From assembly GCF_039529775.1 (NCBI RefSeq), contig NZ_BAAANL010000003.1, positions 310,001 through 374,000 of the forward strand: DNA of 64,000 bases, read 5' to 3'. Below, piece after piece: positions 24,652 through 34,406 of this stretch; position 1 is the stretch's first letter; the number at the start of each line of letters is the position of its first letter. Position numbers and translations under genes: made by a program. This DNA is from Myceligenerans crystallogenes (GTDB lineage: Bacteria; Actinomycetota; Actinomycetes; Actinomycetales; Cellulomonadaceae). Below the pieces are notes generated by a model. It made no database searches. It saw nothing but the letters and a program-made list of their open reading frames with translations, and had not been told where the DNA came from.

Positions 24652-26052
24652 GTGAACAACCTTGAACTGAGCCCCGGCTCGAACCTCCCCAGTAATCCCA
24701 GCACTTCCAGCACCACGAAGACCCGCCGCCGCTGGCCGCTCGTCGCCGGCATCGCGGCCACCGCGATCGCCGCCTCGGGCGGGGTCGCGTTCGCCAAGGC
24801 CCACAAGACGGTCACGATCGACGTCGACGGCACGACCACCACCGTGAGTACGTTCGCGGGCGACGTCGAGGGCCTCCTCGCCGCCGAGGGTGTGCGGCTC
24901 GACACCCGCGACACCGTGGCACCCGGTTTGGACACCGCCCTGCGCGACGGCTCCGACGTCGTCGTCCGGTACGGGCGTGAGGTCACCGTCTCGGCGGACG
25001 GCAAGGAATCCGACGTCTGGCTCAACGTCACCGACTCGGCGGACGCCCTGGCGACCCTCGCCTCGCGCGGTTCCGACGTGCGGCTCGTCGCCTCGCGTCA
25101 GGGCGAGCGCGCGGAGTTCCCGCTGCGGCTGCACGACGACGGCCCGGTGGCGGTCGTCGCCGACGGCAGCACGCGCGTGGTGCAGAGCGACGGTGACGGC
25201 GTCGAGGAGATCCTCCGGCGCTTCGACATCGAGCTCGACGAGGACGACCGCGTGAGCGTCGTCTCCGTGGACGATCTGGCCGCCGCCGGCGGCGAGGCCG
25301 TCAAGGAGGCCGACGTCGAGCAGGTCGCGAAGAAGTCCGACGCCGAGGTCGCCCTCCAGGTGGAGCGGGTCAGGACCCGGATCGTCACCAGGACGTCCAC
25401 CATCGAGAACGACTCCAGGACCGTCCAGGACGCGTCGCTGTACGTCGACGAGGGCCCCGTGGTCCGCGAGGCCGGCGAGGACGGTGAGCGCACCCGGAAG
25501 TACGAGGTGACCACCGTCGACGGCGTCGTCGTCGACCGGGAGCTGGTCTCGAACGAGGTGACGGACAAGCCGGTCACGCGCGTCGTGGCCGAGGGCACCA
25601 AGGAGCGCCCGGAGCCGGAGGTCGCGCCGGAGGAGACCTCGTCCCCGGAGTCCGCGGACACGTCGCCGGACACCACCGCGGAGGCCGCGACGTCGTCGGG
25701 CACCACCGCGTCGAGCGAGACGACGACGGAGACGGCGGCGCCCGCCCCCGTCGGCTCGAACCGCGAGATCGGCCAGCAGATGGCCGCCGCGCGCGGCTGG
25801 ACGGGTTCCGAGTGGACCTGCCTCGAGGCGCTGTGGACGCGTGAGTCCAACTGGGACCACACGGCGATGAACCCGTCGTCGGGTGCGTACGGCATCCCGC
25901 AGGCCCTGCCGGGCTCCAAGATGGGGTCGCACGGCTCCGACTGGCAGACCAACCCGGCCACCCAGATCGCCTGGGGCCTGGACTACATCGCGGGGCGCTA
26001 CGGCACCCCGTGCGGGGCCTGGGGCCACAGCGAATCGGTCGGCTGGTACTGA
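24652..26052 (+). CDS. Rpf-like cell-wall protein 3: membrane helix, DUF348 repeats, G5, lytic-transglycosylase-like domain
   Basis: A 466-residue paralogue of the protein at 21542. After a Ser/Asn-rich start a membrane helix (WPLVAGIAATAIAASGGVAFA, about 26-46) precedes three DUF348-type repeats (HKTVTIDVDGTTTTVSTFAG, REVTVSADGKESDVWLNVTD and a more diverged third unit), a G5 domain (RVRTRIVTRTSTIENDSRTV...VTRVVAEGT, about 240-320), a Thr/Ser/Glu-rich linker and the C-terminal domain WTCLEALWTRESNWDHTAMN...QALPGSKM...YIAGRYGTPCGAW, with catalytic Glu in TRES. The last 80 residues are about 80% identical to those of protein 1, while the Rpf protein between them is different. GTG at 24652 gives a standard short cytoplasmic tail; GTG 24460 would add 64 basic residues. 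Confidence 0.85.
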   Translation: MNNLELSPGSNLPSNPSTSSTTKTRRRWPLVAGIAATAIAASGGVAFAKAHKTVTIDVDGTTTTVSTFAGDVEGLLAAEGVRLDTRDTVAPGLDTALRDGSDVVVRYGREVTVSADGKESDVWLNVTDSADALATLASRGSDVRLVASRQGERAEFPLRLHDDGPVAVVADGSTRVVQSDGDGVEEILRRFDIELDEDDRVSVVSVDDLAAAGGEAVKEADVEQVAKKSDAEVALQVERVRTRIVTRTSTIENDSRTVQDASLYVDEGPVVREAGEDGERTRKYEVTTVDGVVVDRELVSNEVTDKPVTRVVAEGTKERPEPEVAPEETSSPESADTSPDTTAEAATSSGTTASSETTTETAAPAPVGSNREIGQQMAAARGWTGSEWTCLEALWTRESNWDHTAMNPSSGAYGIPQALPGSKMGSHGSDWQTNPATQIAWGLDYIAGRYGTPCGAWGHSESVGWY

Positions 26053-26093
26053 CCCGGCCTCCGATCGCCACGTGGAATCGTCCTCTTCCGGAT

Positions 26094-26105
26094 AAGCTCA
26101 CCCAC
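26094..26105 (+). promoter_or_regulatory. -10 element of a probable leaderless transcript (ksgA-ispE)
   Basis: TAAGCT at 26094-26099 (in GATAAGCTC) ends six bases before the GTG at 26106. No ribosome-binding site precedes this GTG, in line with a leaderless mRNA. Confidence 0.6.
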
Positions 26106-26984
26106 GTGAACACACGTCAAGGCGCCCTGCTCGGGCCCGCGGAGATCCGCGAGCTGGCAGGGCGTCTTGGCGTTCGCCCGACCAAGACGCTCGGCCAGAA
26201 CTTCGTGCACGACGGCGGGACGGTGCGCAAGATCGTCCGCGCGGCGGGCCTGCGCCCGGGGGAGCGGGTCGTGGAGATCGGGCCCGGTCTCGGGTCGCTG
26301 ACCCTCGGCCTGCTGGACGCCGGCGCCTCGGTCGTGGCGGTCGAGATCGACCCGCCGCTCGCGACGCAGCTGCCGGTCACGGCCCGGGAGCATTTCCCCC
26401 GGGCCCACCTCGACGTCGTCAACGCCGACGCCATGGACGTCGCGGACCTGCCCGGCGAGCCGCCGACGTCGCTCGTCGCGAACCTGCCGTACAACGTGGC
26501 GGTCCCCATCCTGCTGAACTTCCTGGAGCGCTTCGACTCGCTGGAGCGCATCCTCGTCATGGTCCAGGCCGAGGTCGCCGACCGCATCGCCGCGGAGCCG
26601 GGCTCCAAGGTCTACGGTATCCCGTCGGTGAAGGCGGCCTGGTACGCGACCGCCCGCCGCTCGCTCGCGATCAGCCGCAACGTGTTCTGGCCGGTCCCCA
26701 ACGTGGACTCGGCGCTCGTCGCGCTGGAACGCCGCGACCCGCCGCCCACCAGCGCGACCCGGCAGCAGGTCTTCCGGGTGGTCGACGCGGCCTTCGCGCA
26801 GCGCCGCAAGACCCTGCGCGCGGCTTTGAGCGGCCTGGCCGGGTCGGGCGCGGCCGCCGAGGAGGCGCTGCGCGCCGCCGGCATCGACCCGGGCGCGCGC
26901 GGCGAGACGCTCACGGTGGAGGAGTTCGCCCGCATCGCGGAGCACCTCGGTGGCGCCGCGCCCTCCCCGGAGCCTCCCGCATGA
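26106..26984 (+). CDS. ksgA: 16S rRNA (adenine1518/1519-N6)-dimethyltransferase
   Basis: Dimethylates A1518 and A1519 in helix 45 of 16S rRNA during small-subunit assembly; loss gives kasugamycin resistance. The 292-residue protein has PTKTLGQNFVHDGG (the RsmA N-terminal motif), the SAM motif VVEIGPGLGSLTLGL (about 55-70), VAVEID, 'VVNADAMD' and the catalytic NLPYNVAVP motif (about 128-136). The C-terminal part contains 'YGIPSVKAAWYATARRSLAISRNVFWPVPNVDSALV'. It overlaps ispE by four bases (ATGA at 26981-26984), so the two are co-translated. GTG at 26106 gives the normal N terminus. Confidence 0.96.
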   Translation: MNTRQGALLGPAEIRELAGRLGVRPTKTLGQNFVHDGGTVRKIVRAAGLRPGERVVEIGPGLGSLTLGLLDAGASVVAVEIDPPLATQLPVTAREHFPRAHLDVVNADAMDVADLPGEPPTSLVANLPYNVAVPILLNFLERFDSLERILVMVQAEVADRIAAEPGSKVYGIPSVKAAWYATARRSLAISRNVFWPVPNVDSALVALERRDPPPTSATRQQVFRVVDAAFAQRRKTLRAALSGLAGSGAAAEEALRAAGIDPGARGETLTVEEFARIAEHLGGAAPSPEPPA

Positions 26985-27934
26985 CGGGCCACCTGTACGC
27001 GGCCCCGGAGCCGTCGGTCACGGTGCGCACGCCCGGGAAGATCAACCTGGTCCTGCGTTCCGGCCCCGTCCAGCCGGACGGCTACCACCTCCTGTCCACG
27101 ATCTTCCAGGCGGTGTCCCTCTTCGAGGAGGTCACGGCGACGCGGGCCCAGCCCGGCGCCGGGATCACCCTGACCGTGAGCGGCCCGCAGGCCGGCCTCG
27201 TCCCCACCGACGAGACCAACCTCGCCTGGCGTGCGGCGCGCGCCGTCGCCGACCACACCGGCCTCGACGCCGACGTCGCGCTGCACGTCACCAAGGGCGT
27301 CCCGGTCGCGGGCGGGATGGCGGGCGGTTCCGCCGACGCCGCCGCGGCCCTCGTCGCGTGCGACATGCTGTGGGAGGCGGGCCTGTCCCGCCAGGAGCTC
27401 ACGCAGCTCGCCGCCCGGCTCGGCGCGGACGTGCCGTTCTCCCTGCTCGGGCACACGGCGGTCGGCACGGGCCGCGGCGACGTGCTCACCCCGGTCCTGA
27501 CGCGCGGCGAGTTCTACTGGGCGTTCGCGGTGCAGGCCGAGGGCCTGGCGACGCCGTCGGTCTTCGGCCGGTTCGACGAGCTGTCGGGGACGACGCCGCC
27601 GGGTGGCGGCACCGTCCCCGGCCCCGGGGACGACGCCGAGCTGATGGCCGCCCTGCGCGCCGGCAACCCGGTGGACCTGGGCGCTGCCCTGCACAACGAC
27701 CTGCAGGCCGCCGCCCTGGACCTGCGCCCGGAGCTGGGCCGCGTCCTGGAGATCGCCCGCGACGCCGGAACCCTGGGCGCCCTGGTCTCGGGCTCGGGCC
27801 CGACGGTCGCCGCCCTGGCCCGCAGCCGCCGGCACGCCCTCGCGATCGCGGCGGCGTGGACGGCCGCCGGCGTCGTCGACTCGGTGTGGACGGCCACGGG
27901 CCCCGCGCCCGGGGCGCGCATCATCGCGCGCTAG
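26981..27934 (+). CDS. ispE: 4-diphosphocytidyl-2-C-methyl-D-erythritol kinase
   Basis: Phosphorylates CDP-methylerythritol at the 2-OH in the non-mevalonate isoprenoid pathway. The 317-residue GHMP kinase shows VRTPGKINLVLRSG and 'DGYHLLSTIFQAVSLFEEV' near the N terminus, the ATP-binding PVAGGMAGGSADAAAALV (about 106-123), 'LGADVPFSLLGHTAVGTGRG' and the C-terminal 'GALVSGSGPTVAAL' (about 265-280). The ATG at 26981 overlaps the ksgA stop. The gene converges on lat; the intervening 25 bases contain a GC-rich inverted area (GCGCGC) but no clear terminator. It supplies isoprenoid precursors for the polyprenol carriers used by pmt. Confidence 0.96.
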   Translation: MTGHLYAAPEPSVTVRTPGKINLVLRSGPVQPDGYHLLSTIFQAVSLFEEVTATRAQPGAGITLTVSGPQAGLVPTDETNLAWRAARAVADHTGLDADVALHVTKGVPVAGGMAGGSADAAAALVACDMLWEAGLSRQELTQLAARLGADVPFSLLGHTAVGTGRGDVLTPVLTRGEFYWAFAVQAEGLATPSVFGRFDELSGTTPPGGGTVPGPGDDAELMAALRAGNPVDLGAALHNDLQAAALDLRPELGRVLEIARDAGTLGALVSGSGPTVAALARSRRHALAIAAAWTAAGVVDSVWTATGPAPGARIIAR

Positions 27935-27959
27935 CGCGGGCTCGCCAGGGGGCCGCCCG

Positions 27960-29282
27960 CTACGCCGCGGGCGTCACGGAGGCGAGCGCGCGGTCCAGGA
28001 CCTCCAGGCCGCGGGTCAGCGTGGCGTCGTCGACCGTGAGGGCCGGGCGGAACCGGACCGAGCGGTCGCCGCAGCCCAGGAGGAGCACGCCGGCGTCGGA
28101 CACCTGCGTGAGCACCGCGTCGCGCAGCTCGCGGGACGGGAGGCTGAGCGCGCACATCAGGCCGCGGCCCCGCACGTCGGAGACCAGGCCCGGGTGGCGG
28201 GCGCCGAGCTCGCGGAGGCGCAGGAGCAGGTCCTGCCCCACCTGCCCGGCCCGGTCGATCAGCTTGTCCCGCTCGATCACCTCGAGGATCCGCCGCGACC
28301 GGACCATGTCCGCCAGGTTGCCGCCCCACGTGGAATTGATCCTGCTGGAGACCGCGAACACGTGGTCGGGTACCTCGTCGAGCCGGCCGCCGGCCATGAT
28401 CCCGCAGACCTGGGTCTTCTTGCCGAAGGCCACGATGTCCGGCTCGACGCCGAGCTGCTGGTAGGCCCACGCCGTGCCGGTCATGCCGGCGCCGGTCTGC
28501 ACCTCGTCGAGGACGAACAGCGCGTCGAACTCCCGGCACAGCTCCTGCATGCCGCGCAGGAACGAGGGCCGGAAGTGGTGGTCGCCGCCCTCGCCCTGGA
28601 TCGGCTCCATGACGAACGCCGCGATGTCGTGCCGGTTCACCGTGAACGCGGAACGCGCGGCCTCCAGCGCGACGGCCTCGGCGGCGTCCATGTCGCGGCC
28701 CTGGGCGATGTAGGGCGAGGGGATGCGCGGCCAGTGGAACTTCGGGAACCGGGCGACCTTGCCCGGCTCCGTGTTGGTCAGCGACATCGTGTACCCCGAG
28801 CGCCCGTGGAAGGCGTGCCGCAGGTGCATGACCTGCGTGCCGAGCTCGGGGGAGCGGCCGTGCGCCTCGTTGTGCCGGGACTTCCAGTCGAAGGCGGTCT
28901 TGAGCGCGTTCTCCACGGCGAGCGCGCCGCCGTCCACGAAGAACAGGTACGGCAGCCGCGGGTCGCCGAGCACCCGCGCGAACGTCTCCACGAACCGCGC
29001 CATCTCGATGCTGTACACGTCGGAGTTGGACGGCTTGTTGATCGCGGCGCGCGCCAGCTCGGCACGGAACTCCGGGTCCTCGGCCAGCGCGGGGTGGTTC
29101 ATCCCCAGGGCCGACGACGCGAAGAACGTGAACAGGTCCGTCCACTCGCGGCCGTCACGCGCGTCGACGAGCGTGGAGCCGTGGGACTTGTCGAGGTCGA
29201 GGACAAGGTCGAACCCGTCGACCAGCAGGTGCTCGCGAAGGGTGGGGAGCACCTCGGAAGGAGAGAGGATCGTCTCGGTCAT
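27960..29282 (-). CDS. lat: L-lysine 6-aminotransferase
   Basis: PLP enzyme that transfers the epsilon-amino group of lysine to 2-oxoglutarate, giving allysine (piperideine-6-carboxylate). In mycobacteria it is a stationary-phase gene. The 440-residue protein is a class III aminotransferase: 'SHGSTLVDARDGREWTDLFTFFASSALGMNHPAL' near the start, 'FFVDGGALAVENALKTAFDWKSRHN' (PLP phosphate area), 'HAFHGRSGYTMSLTNTEP' and 'FVLDEVQTGAGMTG' followed by 'VAFGKKTQVCGIMAGG', with the Schiff-base Lys in AFGKK (about 300). The ATG at 29282 gives the usual N terminus. In Mycobacterium lat lies beside an Lrp-type regulator; here the Lrp gene is at 31264, separated by the ABC-F gene. Confidence 0.94.
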   Translation of the reverse strand: MTETILSPSEVLPTLREHLLVDGFDLVLDLDKSHGSTLVDARDGREWTDLFTFFASSALGMNHPALAEDPEFRAELARAAINKPSNSDVYSIEMARFVETFARVLGDPRLPYLFFVDGGALAVENALKTAFDWKSRHNEAHGRSPELGTQVMHLRHAFHGRSGYTMSLTNTEPGKVARFPKFHWPRIPSPYIAQGRDMDAAEAVALEAARSAFTVNRHDIAAFVMEPIQGEGGDHHFRPSFLRGMQELCREFDALFVLDEVQTGAGMTGTAWAYQQLGVEPDIVAFGKKTQVCGIMAGGRLDEVPDHVFAVSSRINSTWGGNLADMVRSRRILEVIERDKLIDRAGQVGQDLLLRLRELGARHPGLVSDVRGRGLMCALSLPSRELRDAVLTQVSDAGVLLLGCGDRSVRFRPALTVDDATLTRGLEVLDRALASVTPAA

Positions 29283-29412
29283 ACTCGTCACGCTACGGGA
29301 GAATATTCCGCGCGTACAGGCTTCCACGGGAGAATTTTTGTCCTGGCGCAGGTTGCGCGACCGCGATCGCCCGGCGGGCCGGGCGTCGTCCGCCGGGGGA
29401 CGTGCGGCCGCA

Positions 29413-29425
29413 TAACCTTGGCGTC
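29413..29425 (+). promoter_or_regulatory. -10 element of a probable leaderless transcript (ABC-F gene)
   Basis: TAACCT at 29413-29418 (in CATAACCTTGG) ends seven bases before the GTG start at 29426, with no ribosome site between. Confidence 0.5.
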
Positions 29426-31263
<1,838 letters not shown>

Positions 31264-31267
<4 letters not shown>

Positions 31268-31716
31268 CCCTGGACGACGACACCGATCGCACCATCGTGA
31301 GCGCGCTGCGCGCCGACGGGCGCACCACCCTCGCGGCGCTGTCCGAGCTGACCGGGCTGTCGCTCTCGGCGGTGCAGGTGCGGGTGCGCAAGCTGGAGTC
31401 ACGCGGGGTGATCTCGGGGTACCGCGCCGTGGTGGACCCGGAGGCGGTGGGCCTTCCCCTGACCGCGTTCATCGAGATCAGGCCGCTGGACCAGGCCCAG
31501 GAGGACGACGCGCCCGAGCGGCTGCGCGGGCTCGCCGGGATCGAGGCGTGCTACTCGGTGGCCGGCAACTCCAACTACATGCTGCTGGTGCGCGTCGCGA
31601 GCCCGCGCGCGCTGGAGGACCTGCTGGGCCAGATCCGCCGCACGGCGAAGGTCTCGACCCGCAGCACGGTGGTGCTCCAGACCTACTTCGAGGGCCGCCC
31701 GGTGGAGTCCCCCTAA
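31264..31716 (+). CDS. Lrp/AsnC-family transcriptional regulator
   Basis: A 150-residue DNA-binding protein: winged-helix part at about 6-60 ('LDDDTDRTIVSALRADGRTTLAALSELTGLSLSAVQVRVRKLESRGVI') and an amino-acid-responsive RAM domain at about 70-145 (AFIEIRPLDQ, 'EACYSVAGNSNYMLLVRVASPRALEDLL', 'STRSTVVLQTYFEGRP'). It starts within the stop of the ABC-F gene. The mycobacterial relative LrpA regulates the adjacent lat; the same target, 2 kb away, is the best candidate here. A palindromic repeat begins 18 bases after the stop and could end the transcript. Confidence 0.9.
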
Positions 31717-31733
31717 TCTGACCTGAAGCAGCC

Positions 31734-31787
31734 GACCATGTCATCTCGGCCGATGGGAGCGCAGCCATCGGCCGAGATGACATGTTC
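31734..31787. repeat. palindromic repeat element, intergenic copy
   Basis: A perfect 20-bp stem (31737-31756 with 31765-31784) surrounds the 8-base loop GAGCGCAG. The left arm is CATGTCATCTCGGCCGATGG; GAC precedes it and TTC follows the right arm. It is the same family as the copy in rpf (23994-24051): same outer sequence GACCATGTCATC, same inner CGATGG and same 8-base loop. It may also act as a bidirectional terminator between the Lrp gene and the next gene. Confidence 0.88.
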
Positions 31788-31900
31788 AGCCGGCGCACCT
31801 GCCCGGCGGCAGGGTTTCGTCGGTGATTCGGTCCTGGGTAGGGTTGGCGCGATATAGCGGTATTCGTGCTAGGAATCGGACCAACCGTGGGCGCAGGGAA

Positions 31901-32458
31901 ATGGTGAGCGCGAGGACCTGGCTGCAGGTCGGAGGGGGCGTCGTCGTGGCGGCGCTGATCACCGCGGCGTTCCTCCAGGGGCGCGTCGCGGAGGACGCGT
32001 GGACGGCGAACGACCCCGTGGGCGAGTGCGGCACCGGCACGCTCGGCGGCGACGTCGGGGCGACCGCCGGGGGCGGCGTGCTGGCGGTGCAGAACGTCCT
32101 GTCGGCCACCCACGCCCTCGAACCCGCCACCAGCACCTGGGACGCGAACACCGCCGACGCGGTGCGGGCCTTCCAGGCGTGGACCGGCCTGCCCGCGAAC
32201 GGCTGCGTCAACACGAACACCTGGGTGACGATGCGCGCGCTCGTCGTGCCGGTCTGCGCCCCGGAGTACAACTGCCTGGGAGCGGACCAGCTGCTGCGCG
32301 GCGGGCCCGCGCGCGGGGGCCGGGACGCGTGGTTCCTCGACGCGGACTGCGACTGGGCGTCCTGGGTGCAGCCCGGGGTCGCCGCAAGCCCGGTCGGGTC
32401 GCAGACCGCCTACGAGTTCTCGGGGGGCGAGCTCGCCGAGCTCGGGTGCGAGGGATGA
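31901..32458 (+). CDS. membrane-anchored/exported peptidoglycan-binding domain protein
   Basis: A 185-residue protein with an N-terminal signal-anchor helix (TWLQVGGGVVVAALITAAFLQG, about 5-26) and an extracytoplasmic PG_binding_1-like domain (about 55-110: VLAVQNVLSATHALEPATSTWDANTADAVRAFQAWTGLPANGCV). Six cysteines occur in the outer part (for example CGTGTL, NGCVN, VPVCAPEYNCLG, ADCDW, LGCEG), which suggests disulfides. The region upstream could be read from 31823, but the first 26 codons are Arg-rich and unlike a signal peptide, so ATG 31901 or GTG 31904, with AGGGAA just upstream, is preferred. Function: probably binds cell-wall peptidoglycan. The next gene on the strand also encodes a small membrane-anchored envelope protein. 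Confidence 0.72.
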   Translation: MVSARTWLQVGGGVVVAALITAAFLQGRVAEDAWTANDPVGECGTGTLGGDVGATAGGGVLAVQNVLSATHALEPATSTWDANTADAVRAFQAWTGLPANGCVNTNTWVTMRALVVPVCAPEYNCLGADQLLRGGPARGGRDAWFLDADCDWASWVQPGVAASPVGSQTAYEFSGGELAELGCEG

Positions 32459-32537
32459 CCCGGGTGCGGGGGCCGGCCCGGGTGCGAGGGGCTGGGCGAG
32501 CACGAGCGGCGTGGCCCGCATCGGGGGAGGTCGCGAC

Positions 32538-33230
32538 GTGGCGGTGATCACCGACTACACGCGGGCCAACCGGCGCAACGAGTGGATCCTCGGCGGCGTG
32601 GTGGGCGTCGTCGTCGTGCTCGTCGTCGTGTTCGTGACGATCCTCGTCACGTCGGGCGGCGGCGAGGCGCCCGCCACCGAACCGGACGCCGACGCGCGGC
32701 GGCTGACCGCCGGCACGTGCGCCGCGAAGCTGCGGCAGCCCGCCTGGGTGCCGGAGACGGTGATGCGGGCCGACGTCGCCTGCCCCGAGCAGATCTCGCG
32801 CAAGCTCGGCGACAGCGCGTCGCCGGACCGGCTCGGCACGTGGGTCGTCTACGACCTGCACGGCCCCGCGAACGAGGAGTTGCTGCCCGGCGCGGCGCCG
32901 GGGTTGTGGCCCGACGCCGAGGTCGCGTCCGGCGCGATCCATCCGGCCACCACCATCACGTATGTCGCCTACCCCGGGTCGGACTCGCTGACCGAGGAAC
33001 TGGGCGGCGATACGCTCCGCATCGAGTGGCAGGACTTCCCGCAGGGCGGTGGGGAGGCGCGCGTGACGCAGGTCGAGAACAACGGGTACGGGCCGCTGCG
33101 GGTGGAGTGGACCGACGAGCAGGGCTCGTACCTGCTGCTCACGGTGCGCGGGCGGACGCCGGACGGGCGGTCGGGCGCGTCGGCCGAGGAACTGCTGAGG
33201 ATGGCGGGGAGCCTGGTGGGCCCGGGCTGA
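32538..33230 (+). CDS. membrane-anchored extracytoplasmic protein of unknown function
   Basis: A 230-residue protein with a short basic cytoplasmic tail (TRANRRNEWI), one membrane helix (LGGVVGVVVVLVVVFVTILVTSGG, about 15-38) and an outer domain of about 190 residues containing two cysteines (GTCAAKL and VACPEQ). The latter shows 'QDFPQGGGEARVTQVENNGYGPLRVEWTDEQGSYLLLTVRG' but no family was recognised. GTG at 32538 is chosen because GGAGG (32526-32530) is seven bases upstream; GTG 32511 would add nine residues. It follows the peptidoglycan-binding protein by 79 bases, so co-transcription is possible. Confidence 0.75.
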   Translation: MAVITDYTRANRRNEWILGGVVGVVVVLVVVFVTILVTSGGGEAPATEPDADARRLTAGTCAAKLRQPAWVPETVMRADVACPEQISRKLGDSASPDRLGTWVVYDLHGPANEELLPGAAPGLWPDAEVASGAIHPATTITYVAYPGSDSLTEELGGDTLRIEWQDFPQGGGEARVTQVENNGYGPLRVEWTDEQGSYLLLTVRGRTPDGRSGASAEELLRMAGSLVGPG

Positions 33231-33329
33231 GCGATCTTGACCGCTGCGGTCCACCTTCCGGGCTGCCGGGGCTAAGCTCCCGCCGTAGCATCGCAGATCG
33301 ACGCTTCCGCAGCGCAGCAGGAGGTAGCA

Positions 33330-34307
33330 GTGGCCCAGTTCGACATGCCGGTCACCGAGCTCGAGCAGTACACGCCCGAGATCGACGAGCCCGCCGACTT
33401 CGACGAGTTCTGGTCCGGGACGCTCGCGGAGGCGCGCGCGTTCGGGGGCGCACCCGAGCTGGAGCGAGCCGACATCGGCCTCACCCAGCTGACGGTCGAC
33501 GACGTCACCTTCCCCGGCTTCGGCGGCCACCCCGTCAAGGCGTGGCTCACCCGCCCCGCGCACGCGGAGGGCCCGCTGCCCGCCGTCGTCCAGTTCCAGG
33601 GGTACAACGGCGGCCGCGGCCTGGCGCACGAGCATCTCGGCCTCGCCGCCGCCGGCTACGCCCACCTCATGATGGACACGCGCGGCCAGGGCGCGGGCTG
33701 GGGTGCGGGCGGTGCGACGCCGGACCCGGTCGGCTCCGGCCCGTCCAGCCCGGGCTACATGACCCGCGGCATCGAGGATCCGCGCGACCACTTCTACCGC
33801 CGCGTCTTCACCGACGGGGTGCGCGCGGTGGACGCCGTCCGCGCGATCGACGGCGTCGACCCGGATCGCGTCGCGGTCGCGGGCACGAGCCAGGGCGGCG
33901 GCATCACGATCGCCGTCGCGGGCCTGTCCGACGGCCTCCGCGCCGTCCTGCCGGACGTCCCCTTCCTCTGCCACTACCGGCGGGCCGTACGGATCACCGA
34001 CGCGTTCCCGTACGGCGAGATCACGCAGTACCTGCACGTGCACCGCTCGGCCGAGGCCGAGGCGCGCACCTGGCGCACGCTCTCGTACCTCGACGGCGTG
34101 TCGTTCGCGCGCCGCGCGCAGGCGCCCGCGCTGTTCTCCACGGCCCTTATGGACACGGTCTGCCCGCCGTCCACCGTGTACGCGGCGCGGAACAACTGGG
34201 GCGGGGCGCTGCCGCAGATCGACGTCTACCCGTACAACGGTCACGAGGGCGGCGCCGAGTACCGCTTCGCCCGGCACCTGGAGTTCCTGGCCGAGCACCT
34301 GATGTAG
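33330..34307 (+). CDS. axe: acetylxylan esterase (AXE1-type, CE7)
   Basis: Removes acetyl groups from xylo-oligosaccharides or other acetylated substrates such as cephalosporin C (carbohydrate esterase family 7). The 325-residue alpha/beta hydrolase has the nucleophile Ser in GTSQGGG (near residue 187), the Asp in TALMDTVCPPST (about 275) and the His in YNGHEGG (about 305), plus the family's DTRGQGAGWG and PGYMTRGI segments. It has no signal peptide, so it acts in the cytoplasm on imported oligosaccharides. A GGAGG ribosome site lies 10 bases before GTG 33330. The next gene, 100 bases on, is a degenerate copy of this one. It complements the secreted GH10/CBM9 and GH26 enzymes. Confidence 0.93.
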   Translation: MAQFDMPVTELEQYTPEIDEPADFDEFWSGTLAEARAFGGAPELERADIGLTQLTVDDVTFPGFGGHPVKAWLTRPAHAEGPLPAVVQFQGYNGGRGLAHEHLGLAAAGYAHLMMDTRGQGAGWGAGGATPDPVGSGPSSPGYMTRGIEDPRDHFYRRVFTDGVRAVDAVRAIDGVDPDRVAVAGTSQGGGITIAVAGLSDGLRAVLPDVPFLCHYRRAVRITDAFPYGEITQYLHVHRSAEAEARTWRTLSYLDGVSFARRAQAPALFSTALMDTVCPPSTVYAARNNWGGALPQIDVYPYNGHEGGAEYRFARHLEFLAEHLM

Positions 34308-34406
34308 GACGCGTGGTCGGAGGTGATTCCCTTCGTATGCAGGGCGTGGCAACACAAGGGCAGTACCCTGCCCAACGCACCACGACCCCAACGGAGGGAT
34401 ACCCCC

